In this document: positions 43,354 through 51,066 of the stretch, piece after piece
Layout of the letters: the number at the start of each line of letters is the position of its first letter
Position numbering within the stretch: position 1 is the first letter of the stretch
Source of the DNA: CALEMW01 sp035447065
GTDB lineage: Bacteria > Krumholzibacteriota > Krumholzibacteriia > LZORAL124-64-63
Reading direction: 5' to 3'
Length of the DNA stretch: 64,000 nt
Assembly (NCBI GenBank): GCA_035447065.1
Contig: DAOTGJ010000004.1
Span: 1-64,000, forward strand
Program-made: the position numbers and the translations under genes
Notes under the pieces: model-generated
What the model was told of the DNA's origin: nothing
Databases searched by the model: none
The model's input: the letters and a program-made list of their open reading frames with translations, nothing else

Positions 43354-43808
43354 GGCGTCTCCTCGTCGGCGTCGCGGTCCACGATGAGGGTCACCGGGCC
43401 CTCGTTGATCAGCTCCACGCTCATGCTCGCCCCGAACTCCCCCTCGGCCACCGTGGGCCAGGCCTCGCGCAGCAGCGCCCCGAAGCGCCCGTACAGCGCG
43501 CGCGCCCGCTCCGGCGGCGCCGAGCCCGTGAAGCTGGGCCGGTGGCCGCGGCGGCAGTCGCCGTACAGGGTGAACTGGGAGACCAGGAGGATGCCGCCGC
43601 CGGTGTCGGCCAGGCTGCGGTTGATGCGGCCCTCGTCGTCGTTGAACAGGCGCAGGGCGGGCAGCTTGCGCGCCATCCAGGCCAGCTCCGCCTCGGTGTC
43701 GCCGGGGGCGAAGGCCGCCAGCACCAGCAGGCCGCCGTCGATGCGTCCGGTGACCCGGCCGTCCACGCGCACCTCGGCGCGGGACACTCGCTGGACGACG
43801 CATCGCAA
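43350..43808 (-). CDS. dtd: D-aminoacyl-tRNA deacylase
   Basis: A 152-residue deacylase that removes D-amino acids (and Gly) from tRNA. It begins MRCVVQRVSRAEVRVDG. LLVSQFTLYGDCRRGHRPSFTGSAPPERA contains the SQFTL active-site motif, and the cross-subunit Gly-cisPro motif appears as NEGPVTL. The start must be TTG (43808), since the codon before RCVVQ is TTG and the nearby ATG is out of frame; GGAGG lies nine bases upstream. It lies between rel and maf. Confidence 0.94.
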   Translation of the reverse strand: MRCVVQRVSRAEVRVDGRVTGRIDGGLLVLAAFAPGDTEAELAWMARKLPALRLFNDDEGRINRSLADTGGGILLVSQFTLYGDCRRGHRPSFTGSAPPERARALYGRFGALLREAWPTVAEGEFGASMSVELINEGPVTLIVDRDADEETP

Positions 43809-43824
43809 GGGCCGGACCTCCGTG

Positions 43825-46005
43825 TCAGCCGATCTGGTACCGCTCCACCCGCGACACGTTGGGCACGCGCCGCACGGTGTTGAGGATCTTCTCCAGGTTG
43901 TTCAGGTTGCGCACCTCCACCAGCAGGGAGACGCGCGCGTACTCGCCGTCGGCCTTGAAGTCGCCGCTCTGGATGTTGCTGCCCAGGCCGCTGATGGCGT
44001 CGCTCACGTCGGCCAGCAGGCCCTTGCGGTCCTCGCCGGTGACGATGAGCTTCACCAGGAACGTGCGGTTCTCCTCCACGTCCCAGGTCACCTCGATGAG
44101 GCGCTCGTCCGGCGAGTCCTTCAGGTTGGGGCAGCCCACGCGGTGCACGGACACGCCGCGGCCGCGGGTGATCACGCCCACCACCGAGTCGCCCGGGATG
44201 GGCTCGCAGCAGCGGGCGTAGCGCACCATCAGGCTGTCCAGCCCCTGGATGCGCACCCCGCCCACCTTGCGGCGCATGATGGACGCGTAGAGGTCCTTGC
44301 CCATGTCCACCAGGCGCGCCGGCGGGGCCTTCTCCTCCGGCGCCACCTTGTGCAGCACCTTGGTGGCGGTGAGGTCGCCGCGGCCCACGGCCGCGAACAT
44401 GCGGTCCACGTCCGTGTAGCCCAGGTCCTGGCTGGTGTCCACGAAATCGCGGTCCAGCTTCAGGTTCAGCTTCTTCTTGCGCGACTCCCGCTCCAGGATC
44501 TCGCGGCCCAGGCGCACGCTGTCCTCGAACTGGGTGGAGCGGATCCAGCGCCGGATGTGGTGCTTGGCCTTGCTGGTCTTGACGATGTCCAGCCACGACG
44601 TGCTGGGGTGCGCGCTGCCGCTGGTCAGGATCTCCACCGTGTCGCGGTTCTCCAGCGGCGTGGTCAGGCTCACGATGCGGCCGTTGACCTTGGCCCCCAC
44701 GCAGCGCAGCCCCACCTCCGAGTGCACCTCGAAGGCGAAGTCCAGCGGCGTGGACCCGCGCGGGAACTGGAAGAGGTCGCCCGCCGGCGAGAACACGAAG
44801 ACCTCGTCCTGGAAGAGGTCGATCTTCATGGACTCCATGAACTCGCGCGGGTCCGCCACGTCCTCCTGCCACTCCACCAGCTGGCGCAGCCACGCCACCA
44901 TGCGCGTGAAGTCGATGGTCCCGCCCTGCTCCCCCTCCTTGTACATCCAGTGGGCCGCGATGCCGATCTCGCTGCGCTCGTGCATCTCGTGCGTGCGGAT
45001 CTGGATCTCCACGTACTTGCCGGCCGGCGTGCGCACCGTGGTGTGCAGGCTCTGGTACATGTTGGCCTTGGGGTTGGCCACGAAGTCCTTGATGCGGTCG
45101 TGCAGGGGCGAGAAGAGCGAGTGCACGATGCCCAGGGCGTGGTAGCAGTCGGCCTTGCTCTCCACCAGGATGCGCAGGGCCAGCAGGTCGTAGATGGCCT
45201 CGATGCCCACGCCCTGCCGCTTCATCTTGTTGTGGATGGACCAGAAGTGCTTGGGCCGCCCGCCGATCTCCGCCGTGATGCCCGCCTCCACCAGGGCCGC
45301 CGCCAGCGGCGCGCGCACCTGCTCGATGATGCGCTCGCGGTCCGCGCGGGTCTGGTTCACCGCGCGCTCCACCGCGAAGTAGGCCTCGGGGTCCAGCACC
45401 TTGAAGCAGCGGTCCTCCAGCTCCCACTTGATCTTGGCCAGGCCGAAGCGGTGGGCCAGCGGCGCGAACACGTCCAGGGTCTCGCGGGCCATGCCCTGCT
45501 GGCGGTCCGGCGGCAGGTACTGCACGGTGCGCATGTTGTGGAGGCGGTCGGCCATCTTGATCAGCACGGTGCGCGGATCCTGGGCCGTGGTGAAGACCAG
45601 CTTGCGGTAGTTCTCGGCCTTGCGCGTCTCGGGGTTGTGGCTGCGCAGGTCGCTGATCTTCGTGACGCCGTCCACCATGCGCGCCACGTCGGCGCCGAAC
45701 TCGGCGCGGATCTCCTCCAGGGAGACCGACGTGTCCTCCACCACGTCGTGGAGCAGGCCGGCGCAGAGGGTGTCCACGTCCATGCGCAGGTCCGCCAGGA
45801 TGTCGATCACCGTCAGGGCGTGGATGTAGTACGGCTCGCCGCTCTTGCGCAGCTGGCCCTCGTGGGCGCTGCGGCCGCGTCGATAGGCGCGCCAGAGGCG
45901 GTCCTCGTCGGCGCGCGGGTTGTACTCGCGCACCTTGCGGACCACGGCGCTCATCATGGCGTCGAGGTCGATGCTGCCGCCGCTGCCGTCGCCGAAGGGC
46001 ACCAT
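43825..46005 (-). CDS. rel: Bifunctional (p)ppGpp synthetase/hydrolase (Rel/SpoT)
   Basis: A 726-residue long RSH protein. The HD hydrolase domain is intact: YYIHALTVIDIL (His62) and LLHDVVEDT (His86, Asp87, Glu90, Asp91), with ADRLHNMRT. The synthetase domain has DRIKDFVANPKANMYQSLHTTV. Then come TGS (FSPAGDLFQFPRGSTPLDFAFEVHSEVG), the zinc-finger/conserved-Cys region (ARCCEPIPGDSVVGVITRG) and a C-terminal ACT domain (LIVTGEDRKGLLADVSDAI). Both activities therefore look possible. The ATG at 46005 overlaps the recJ stop by one base and has GGAG five bases upstream; a GTG one codon earlier is less well placed. Confidence 0.95.
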   Translation of the reverse strand: MVPFGDGSGGSIDLDAMMSAVVRKVREYNPRADEDRLWRAYRRGRSAHEGQLRKSGEPYYIHALTVIDILADLRMDVDTLCAGLLHDVVEDTSVSLEEIRAEFGADVARMVDGVTKISDLRSHNPETRKAENYRKLVFTTAQDPRTVLIKMADRLHNMRTVQYLPPDRQQGMARETLDVFAPLAHRFGLAKIKWELEDRCFKVLDPEAYFAVERAVNQTRADRERIIEQVRAPLAAALVEAGITAEIGGRPKHFWSIHNKMKRQGVGIEAIYDLLALRILVESKADCYHALGIVHSLFSPLHDRIKDFVANPKANMYQSLHTTVRTPAGKYVEIQIRTHEMHERSEIGIAAHWMYKEGEQGGTIDFTRMVAWLRQLVEWQEDVADPREFMESMKIDLFQDEVFVFSPAGDLFQFPRGSTPLDFAFEVHSEVGLRCVGAKVNGRIVSLTTPLENRDTVEILTSGSAHPSTSWLDIVKTSKAKHHIRRWIRSTQFEDSVRLGREILERESRKKKLNLKLDRDFVDTSQDLGYTDVDRMFAAVGRGDLTATKVLHKVAPEEKAPPARLVDMGKDLYASIMRRKVGGVRIQGLDSLMVRYARCCEPIPGDSVVGVITRGRGVSVHRVGCPNLKDSPDERLIEVTWDVEENRTFLVKLIVTGEDRKGLLADVSDAISGLGSNIQSGDFKADGEYARVSLLVEVRNLNNLEKILNTVRRVPNVSRVERYQIG

Positions 46006-47939
46006 CACGACTCCGCGGGCTTCAGGTCCAGGAGCTGCTGCTGAACCGGGTCCACCGCGCGCCCGTCGCGCGGCCGCCAGGTGTTGGGGGCCACCGTGAA
46101 CAGGATGTCCCAGGCGCCGTCCATGGCCTCGCGCAGGCCCCCGGACAGGCCGCGCAGGTGATCGTTCCAGGCCCGGCCGTGGCCGAAGCACACGAACTCG
46201 CGGGACAGGGCGGGCGTGCCGCCGTTGCCGCCGTCGTCCGGCGCGGCGAAGCCGAAGCGCAGGTGGTCGCCGGTGCGCCCCATGACCTGGGGCGGCCGCC
46301 GCAGGCGCACGCCGTTGCAACGCAGCACGGGCAGGCGGTTCCCCTCGCCGAAGGGCGCCAGCCGCTCCAGGCCGCGGGTCAGGTCCGCCACGTCGGCCAT
46401 GCTCATGGCCTCCAGGTCCAGCTCAAGGTCGTACTCGCTGACGGCGGGGCCGTCCTCCCCGGCGTGGCGCAGGGCCTCCAGGAAGGCTTCGCGGAAGGCG
46501 TCCAGGTCCGCGCTGCGCAGGGTGACGCCGGCGGCCTGGGCGTGGCCGCCGTGGCGGATGAGCAGGTCCGCACAGCGGTCCATGGCCGCCTTCACGTCCA
46601 CGCCCGGCACGCTGCGCGCCGAGCCGCGGGCCTCCCCGCCCTCCACGGCGCAGAGGATGGCCGGCACCCCGAACATCTCCACCAGCCGCGAGGCGCAGAT
46701 CCCGATCACGCCCTTGTGCCACAGGGCCGAGCCCAGCACCAGGCCGGGATCGCCCCGCTCCACGAAGGGCCGCGCCATGGCCGCGGCCTGCTCCTTCATC
46801 TCCTGGTCCATCTGCTTGCGCTTCTGGTTGCTGGCGTCGGCCTCGCGGGCCAGGGCGGCGGCCTCGTTGGAGTTGCGAGTCAGCAGCAGGCGCAGGGCGG
46901 CCTCCACGCGGCCCACGCGGCCGCAGGCGTTCAGGCGCGGCGCGAGCTGGTAGGCGATGTCCGTGGCGCCCACGGGGAAGCCCCGGTCCAGCCCCGACAC
47001 GCTCAGCAGCGCGTGGAGCCCGGGCCGGCGCGATTCCAGATCGTTGATCCGTTCCAGGCCCTTGCAGACCAGCATGCGGTTCTCGCCCACCAGGGCCATC
47101 TGGTCGGCGATGAGCCCCAGGGCGGTCAGGTCCAGCACGCCGGCCAGGAAACCGTCGGGCAGCGCGCCGGGGGCCAGGCGCGTCACGGCCTCGGCCAGCT
47201 TGTAGGCCACGGCCACGCCGCAGAGTTCGGGGTTGGCGTAGCGGTTCTCCACCCGACGCGGATTGACCAGCACGGTGGCGCCGCGGGGCCGGCCCTCGAA
47301 CAGATGGTGGTCCAGCACCACCACCTCCATGCCGCCCCGCCGGGCCAGGTCCAGGGCCTCGTAGGCCGCGGCGCCCGTGTCCACCGTGACCAGCAGATCC
47401 ACGCCGTCGGACACCCACTGCTCGATCTTGCGCAGGGCCACGCCGTAGCCGTCGCGGGCGCGGTCGGGCACGAAGGCCTCCACCAGCTCCGGGCCGCGGC
47501 CGTCCACGCGCACGGCGCCCAGCAGCTCGGCCAGCAGGGCGGTGCCGGTGATGCCGTCCACGTCGAAATCGCCGTGCACGGCCACGCGCTCGCCGGCGGC
47601 GGCGGCGCGCAGCACGCGGCGGGCGGCGGCCTCCATCTCGTCCAGGACCAGGGGGTCGTGGCCGTGATCCTGGCGGGGATAGAAGAAGCGGTCCAGCTCC
47701 TCGGGCGTGGCCAGGCCGCGGGAGGCCAGCAGGGTCAGCACGTGGTCGTCCACGCGGTGCGCCACCGCGAGGCCCAGCCGCAGCTCCGCCACCACGCCCG
47801 GGTCCGGGCGCGTCACCGACCGCCACACGCGCCCGCTGAACAGACCGCAGGCGGCCGGCTCCGGCGCGGGCGCGGGCTGGGGGGCGGTGCCGTCGGTCGC
47901 GGCGTCGAAAGGCATGCGGTACTGCAAGCGGGCCTCCAT
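46005..47939 (-). CDS. recJ: Single-stranded-DNA-specific exonuclease RecJ
   Basis: A ~644-residue 5'-3' exonuclease of the DHH family. Motifs: AVHGDFDVDGITGTALLAE (DxD), LVTVDTGAAAYEAL, VVVLDHHLFEG (DHH), IAYQLAPRLNACGRVGRVEAAL and the DHHA1 segment RHGGHAQAAGVTL. An OB-like C-terminal region follows. The start is uncertain. GTG 47951 lies inside a 9-bp hairpin, ATG 47939 is used here, TTG 47927 has the best-placed GGAGG (five bases upstream), and ATG 47915 is also possible. It follows the RNase P RNA gene closely and overlaps rel by one base. Confidence 0.93.
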   Translation of the reverse strand: MEARLQYRMPFDAATDGTAPQPAPAPEPAACGLFSGRVWRSVTRPDPGVVAELRLGLAVAHRVDDHVLTLLASRGLATPEELDRFFYPRQDHGHDPLVLDEMEAAARRVLRAAAAGERVAVHGDFDVDGITGTALLAELLGAVRVDGRGPELVEAFVPDRARDGYGVALRKIEQWVSDGVDLLVTVDTGAAAYEALDLARRGGMEVVVLDHHLFEGRPRGATVLVNPRRVENRYANPELCGVAVAYKLAEAVTRLAPGALPDGFLAGVLDLTALGLIADQMALVGENRMLVCKGLERINDLESRRPGLHALLSVSGLDRGFPVGATDIAYQLAPRLNACGRVGRVEAALRLLLTRNSNEAAALAREADASNQKRKQMDQEMKEQAAAMARPFVERGDPGLVLGSALWHKGVIGICASRLVEMFGVPAILCAVEGGEARGSARSVPGVDVKAAMDRCADLLIRHGGHAQAAGVTLRSADLDAFREAFLEALRHAGEDGPAVSEYDLELDLEAMSMADVADLTRGLERLAPFGEGNRLPVLRCNGVRLRRPPQVMGRTGDHLRFGFAAPDDGGNGGTPALSREFVCFGHGRAWNDHLRGLSGGLREAMDGAWDILFTVAPNTWRPRDGRAVDPVQQQLLDLKPAES

Positions 47940-47946
47940 GAACGGC

Positions 47947-47968
47947 GGCACGGCCAGGCGGCCGTGCC
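47947..47968 (-). repeat. 9-bp perfect hairpin between rnpB and recJ
   Basis: GGCACGGCC (47947-47955) and GGCCGTGCC (47960-47968) pair exactly around a 4-base loop. It begins about 22 bases after the predicted 3' end of the RNase P RNA. No T-run follows, so it may be an imperfect terminator, a 3'-end processing signal, or a structure limiting read-through into recJ. Confidence 0.6.
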
Positions 47969-47989
47969 TGCGGTCGGCGTTGAGAGAAC

Positions 47990-48353
47990 GGGAGGAAGCC
48001 GGTCGTAAGCCGGGTTCTGTTGCCGCGGAGCGGCGACGGTCATGTATCTGGGATCGCCGTTCCCGACGACCTCGTGCGACCTACCCGGGAGTCGAGCGAG
48101 GCGGGCCACCTCATCCTCCCCTATATGGTCTTGCTCCGGGTGGGGTTTACCATGCGACGCCTGTCACCAGCCGCCCGGTGAGCTCTTACCTCACCTTTTC
48201 ACCCTTACCGCGGTCCGAGGACCGAGGCGGTATGTTTTCTGTGGCACTTTCCGTGGGATCGCTCCCCCTGGGGGTTACCCAGCACCCTGCCCTGAGGAGC
48301 CCGGACTTTCCTCACGCCGCGAGGGCGTGCGACCGTCTCCCCGACTTCCTCCA
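47990..48353 (-). ncRNA. rnpB: RNase P RNA, bacterial A type
   Basis: The catalytic RNA that trims tRNA 5' ends. Its conserved core is readable on the minus strand: GAGGAAAGTCCGGGCTCC in the P4 5' region, ACAGAAAAC, GGTAAACCCCACC in the specificity region, and the 3' CAGAACCCGGCTTACG completing P4. Helix P1 can be drawn between GGAGGAAGTCGG at the 5' end (48352-48341) and CCGGCTTCCTCC at the 3' end (48002-47991), with one G-U pair. That fixes the ends to within a few bases. The predicted promoter puts the transcript start at about 48353. Shadow open frames across it are not genes. Confidence 0.95.
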
Positions 48354-48359
48354 CACCGT

Positions 48360-48387
48360 ATGATAGCAGATCGCGCGCGGGTGTCAC
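48360..48387 (-). promoter_or_regulatory. Promoter of the RNase P RNA gene
   Basis: GTGACA (-35, 48382-48387) and TATCAT (-10, 48360-48365) are spaced by 16 bases on the minus strand. A start seven bases downstream of the -10 falls at about 48353, exactly where helix P1 of the RNA begins. Agreement between two independent signals raises confidence. Confidence 0.7.
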
Positions 48388-48410
48388 CGTCCGGCTTGCG
48401 CCGCCGGCTC

Positions 48411-49133
48411 CTACGCGCCGAAGGCGGCGCCCTTGCCGTCCAGGGCCAGGTTGGCCAGGGCGTCCGCGTGGGAATTCTGGGCCCGGCGCACGTGGCGCAC
48501 CAGGAAGCGGTCCAGATCCTGGCTCAGGCTCACCACCTGGCGGTAGTAGGGCAGCAGGTCCGGGCTCTTCACGCGGTACTGGCCGGTGAGCTGACGGGCG
48601 ATGAGCTCGCTGTCCAGATGGAGCGTGAGCCTGGAGAGCTTCCACGCCGACGCGAACTGCAGCGCCCGCAGCACGGCCCGGTACTCGGCCACGTTGTTGG
48701 TGGCCTTGCCGATGGTCTCCGCGTGGGCGCAGAGCAGCTCCCCCTCCGGCAGGGCGAAGAGCACGCCGATGGAGGCGGGGCCGGGGTTGCCGCGGCTGGC
48801 GCCGTCGGTCCACACATGGAGCTGGGGATGGTCCTGGAGGTCCGCAGGGGTCAGGTCCACGCACGCGGAGAGCCCGGCCAGGGCTTCCGGCACGCCGGCG
48901 ACGGCTGCGGGACGTGAGGCGGCGGGTTCGGCGTCCGCCGCGCGCGGCGCGTCGGTCTCGGGCGCGTCGGCCTCGGTCTCGCCCGTCTCCAGCTCCTTGC
49001 GCCAGCGCTTGAGGCTGCGGCGCAGGTCCCCGGGGGCCATGCCGCACTGCCGGGCCAGGGTGCGCAGGTTGTCGCTGCGCTCCAGGTGGAGCAGGAGCTC
49101 GCCCAGGGTGGTGGGCTTCTCCGCTTCGGTCAT
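48411..49133 (-). CDS. RNase H-like protein with N-terminal helical domain
   Basis: A 240-residue protein. Residues ~100-240 form an RNase HI (RVT_3) domain with the acidic residues in place: WTDGASRGNPGPA (Asp), KATNNVAEYRAV (Glu), LHLDSELIARQLTGQYRVK (Asp) and RRAQNSHADALANLA (last Asp). It would cleave RNA in RNA-DNA hybrids. Residues 1-45 (TLGELLLHLERSDNLRTLARQCGMAPGDLRRSLKRWRKEL) look like a small helix-turn-helix-type domain, joined by an acidic, alanine-rich linker. GGAGGA precedes the ATG. It sits between rnpB and the tRNA-Val gene and is probably read separately. Removal of primers or R-loops is the likely role. Confidence 0.88.
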   Translation of the reverse strand: MTEAEKPTTLGELLLHLERSDNLRTLARQCGMAPGDLRRSLKRWRKELETGETEADAPETDAPRAADAEPAASRPAAVAGVPEALAGLSACVDLTPADLQDHPQLHVWTDGASRGNPGPASIGVLFALPEGELLCAHAETIGKATNNVAEYRAVLRALQFASAWKLSRLTLHLDSELIARQLTGQYRVKSPDLLPYYRQVVSLSQDLDRFLVRHVRRAQNSHADALANLALDGKGAAFGA

Positions 49134-49153
49134 GGGCGTCCTCCTGACACGAG

Positions 49154-49173
49154 AAAAGGGTGCCGAGGCACCC
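49154..49173 (-). terminator. Terminator after the tRNA-Val gene
   Basis: GGGTGCC/GGCACCC pair into a tight 7-bp hairpin with a 2-base loop (or 6 bp with 4), followed by TTTTC on the minus strand. It lies about 33 bases past the CCA end of tRNA-Val. It would end the rpoD-tRNA transcript before the RNase H-like gene. Confidence 0.7.
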
Positions 49174-49205
49174 TCCCTGAACCGCTGCGGTGAAGAGTCA
49201 GAACG

Positions 49206-49282
49206 TGGTGGGCGATACTGGACTCGAACCAGTGACCTCTCGCGTGTGAGGCGAGCGCTCTAGCCAGCTGAGCTAATCGCCC
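49206..49282 (-). tRNA. tRNA-Val (anticodon CAC)
   Basis: A 77-base cloverleaf including an encoded CCA. The 7-bp acceptor stem GGGCGAT/ATCGCCC is perfect. The D-arm is TTAGCTCAGCTGGCTAGAGC, the anticodon stem CTCGC/GCGAG holds the loop CTCACAC (anticodon CAC, reading GTG), and the T-loop reads GTTCGAGTC-type with a CTGG/CCAG stem. Flanking bases CAGAACG and CGTTCTG are complementary, extending the stem in the precursor. Confidence 0.96.
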
Positions 49283-49301
49283 ACGTTCTGGAGCCGGCGG
49301 T

Positions 49302-49377
49302 TGGTGGGCCCACCTGGATTTGAACCAGGGACCGACCGGTTATGAGCCGGCTGCTCTGACCGCTGAGCTATGGGCCC
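49302..49377 (-). tRNA. tRNA with CAT anticodon (Met, or Ile2 if lysidine-modified)
   Basis: A 76-base tRNA with encoded CCA. The acceptor stem GGGCCCA/TGGGCCC is perfect, and the anticodon stem GCCGG/CCGGT has the loop CTCATAA. A CAT anticodon can be elongator Met or Ile2 (after TilS modification). It is not the initiator, since it lacks the three G-C pairs typical of initiator stems and has a standard paired acceptor end. A tRNA-Met next to rpoD is a frequent bacterial arrangement, which slightly favours Met. It lies 20 bases upstream of tRNA-Val, likely in one transcript. Confidence 0.93.
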
Positions 49378-49418
49378 TGTGACCCGGCGGCCAACAATAG
49401 TTCCTGACCCGCAGCCGG

Positions 49419-51059
49419 TCAAACGATTTCCGAGTACCCCTTGAGTTTCCGGCAGCGGCTGGGATGCCGCAGCTTGCGCAGGGCCTTGGCCTCGATCTGC
49501 CGCACGCGCTCGCGCGTGACCTGGAAGATGGAGCCCACCTCCTCCAGCGTCCGCGGCGTGCCGTCCCCCAGGCCGAAGCGCAGGCGGATGACCTTCTCCT
49601 CCCGGCGCGACAGGGTGCTCAGCACGCGCCGCAGCTGCTCCTTGAGCATGGCGTGGGCCGCCACCTTGTGGGGCGACAGGGCCATGGTGTCCTCGATGAA
49701 GTCGCCCAGGCTGCTGTCCTCGTCCTCGCCGATGGGCCGGTCCAGGGACACGGGCTCCATGCTGGCCTTGAGCACGCCGCTGACCTTCTCCAGGGGCATG
49801 TCCAGGGCGCGGGCGATCTCCTCCGGCGAGGGGTCGCGTCCCAGCTCCTGCACGAGCTGGCGCTGCACCCGGTTCACCTTGTTGATCGCCTCGATCATGT
49901 GCACCGGCACGCGGATGGTGCGCGCCTGGTCCGCGATGGCGCGGGTGATGGCCTGGCGGATCCACCACGTGGCGTACGTGGAGAACTTGTAGCCCTTGCG
50001 GTAGTCGAACTTCTCCACCGCGCGCATCAGGCCGCTGTTGCCCTCCTGGATGAGGTCCAGGAATTCCAGGCCGCGGTTCGTGTAGCGCTTGGCGATGGAG
50101 ATCACCAGCCGCACGTTGGCCTCGATCATCTCGCGCTGGGCCGTGTCCACCTCGCGGCGGCCGGCCTGGATCTGGGCGGACTTGAGCGCGATCTCGGCGG
50201 CGTCGAAGCCCACCTCGCGCTCCACGTCGCCGATCTGCTTGCGCAGCCCGCGGGCGGCGGCGCTGCCCTTGGCCTCGGCGTCGATGCGCGCCTTGAGGTC
50301 CTCCACCTTCTGGTGGATCAGCACCAGGCGGTTGGCGAGCTGGTCCACCAGCTGGGGCGAGAGGTGCAGGGCGTGGAACAGCTCCTCCACCTTGCGCTCC
50401 CGCGACTGGATCATGCGCGTGAGCGTGGCCGTGCGCGTGCGGTCCTTGCAGCGCTTGAGCTCCTTGCGCTGCTCGTCCAGCTCCTCGTTCATCTTCAGGA
50501 TGCGGTCCACGGCCTTCTGGATCCGCGCGCCCTCCTTGCGGGGCGAGTGGTGCACGTTCCAGGTGCTGCTGTCGTGCTGCACCACCTCGTCCACCATGAT
50601 GCTCTCGTTCTGGAGCTGGGCGGCGTACTGGCGCAGCTCCTTGAGCGTCAGCGGACTGCTGGCGATGGCCTCGAGCACCGCGTGCTGGCCGTCCTCCATG
50701 CGCTTGGCCAGGTCCACCTCGCCCTGGCGCGTGAGCAGGGGCACGCGGCCCATCTCGCGCAGGTACATGCGCACCGGATCGTCGTACTTGACGTTGGTGC
50801 GCTGCGCCTTGCGCTGCTGCTGCACCTTCTTGCGCTGCTTCGCCTTCTCCTTGGCGCGTTTGCGCTCGGCGTCCTCCGCCGAATCGAAGAAGTCGATCTT
50901 GATCTCGGTGAGCTTCTCGTAGACCTCGTCCAGAAGCTCGATGTCGATGTCGTCGTCCTCGATCAGCGCGTTGATCTGCTCGTGCAGCACGAAGCCGCCG
51001 TTCTCGCTGGCGATCTTGCGGATCTTGTCGACGAAGGGCTCCAACTTGGCATGGCTCAT
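49419..51059 (-). CDS. rpoD: RNA polymerase primary sigma factor (RpoD, sigma-70)
   Basis: A 546-residue housekeeping sigma factor. Region 1.1 is at the N-terminus (VDKIRKIASENGGFVLHEQINALI), followed by a lysine-rich linker. Region 1.2 is DDPVRMYLREMGRVPLLTRQGEVDLAKRME. Region 2 (~313-380) contains RLVISIAKRYTNRGLEFLDL and RKGYKFSTYATWWIRQAITRAI. Region 3 precedes region 4 (~485-535), RTLEEVGSIFQVTRERVRQIEAKAL. Full primary-sigma layout with a long non-conserved insert between 1.2 and 2.1. It starts eight bases after dnaG, with only a weak ribosome site. Together with dnaG it is the classic macromolecular synthesis pair. Confidence 0.97.
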   Translation of the reverse strand: MSHAKLEPFVDKIRKIASENGGFVLHEQINALIEDDDIDIELLDEVYEKLTEIKIDFFDSAEDAERKRAKEKAKQRKKVQQQRKAQRTNVKYDDPVRMYLREMGRVPLLTRQGEVDLAKRMEDGQHAVLEAIASSPLTLKELRQYAAQLQNESIMVDEVVQHDSSTWNVHHSPRKEGARIQKAVDRILKMNEELDEQRKELKRCKDRTRTATLTRMIQSRERKVEELFHALHLSPQLVDQLANRLVLIHQKVEDLKARIDAEAKGSAAARGLRKQIGDVEREVGFDAAEIALKSAQIQAGRREVDTAQREMIEANVRLVISIAKRYTNRGLEFLDLIQEGNSGLMRAVEKFDYRKGYKFSTYATWWIRQAITRAIADQARTIRVPVHMIEAINKVNRVQRQLVQELGRDPSPEEIARALDMPLEKVSGVLKASMEPVSLDRPIGEDEDSSLGDFIEDTMALSPHKVAAHAMLKEQLRRVLSTLSRREEKVIRLRFGLGDGTPRTLEEVGSIFQVTRERVRQIEAKALRKLRHPSRCRKLKGYSEIV

Positions 51060-51066
51060 GAACGAT

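Noticed and set aside
47707..48917. Open frames across the RNase P RNA region on the plus strand
   Set aside because: The sequence is a structured RNA on the other strand, and these frames are accidental.
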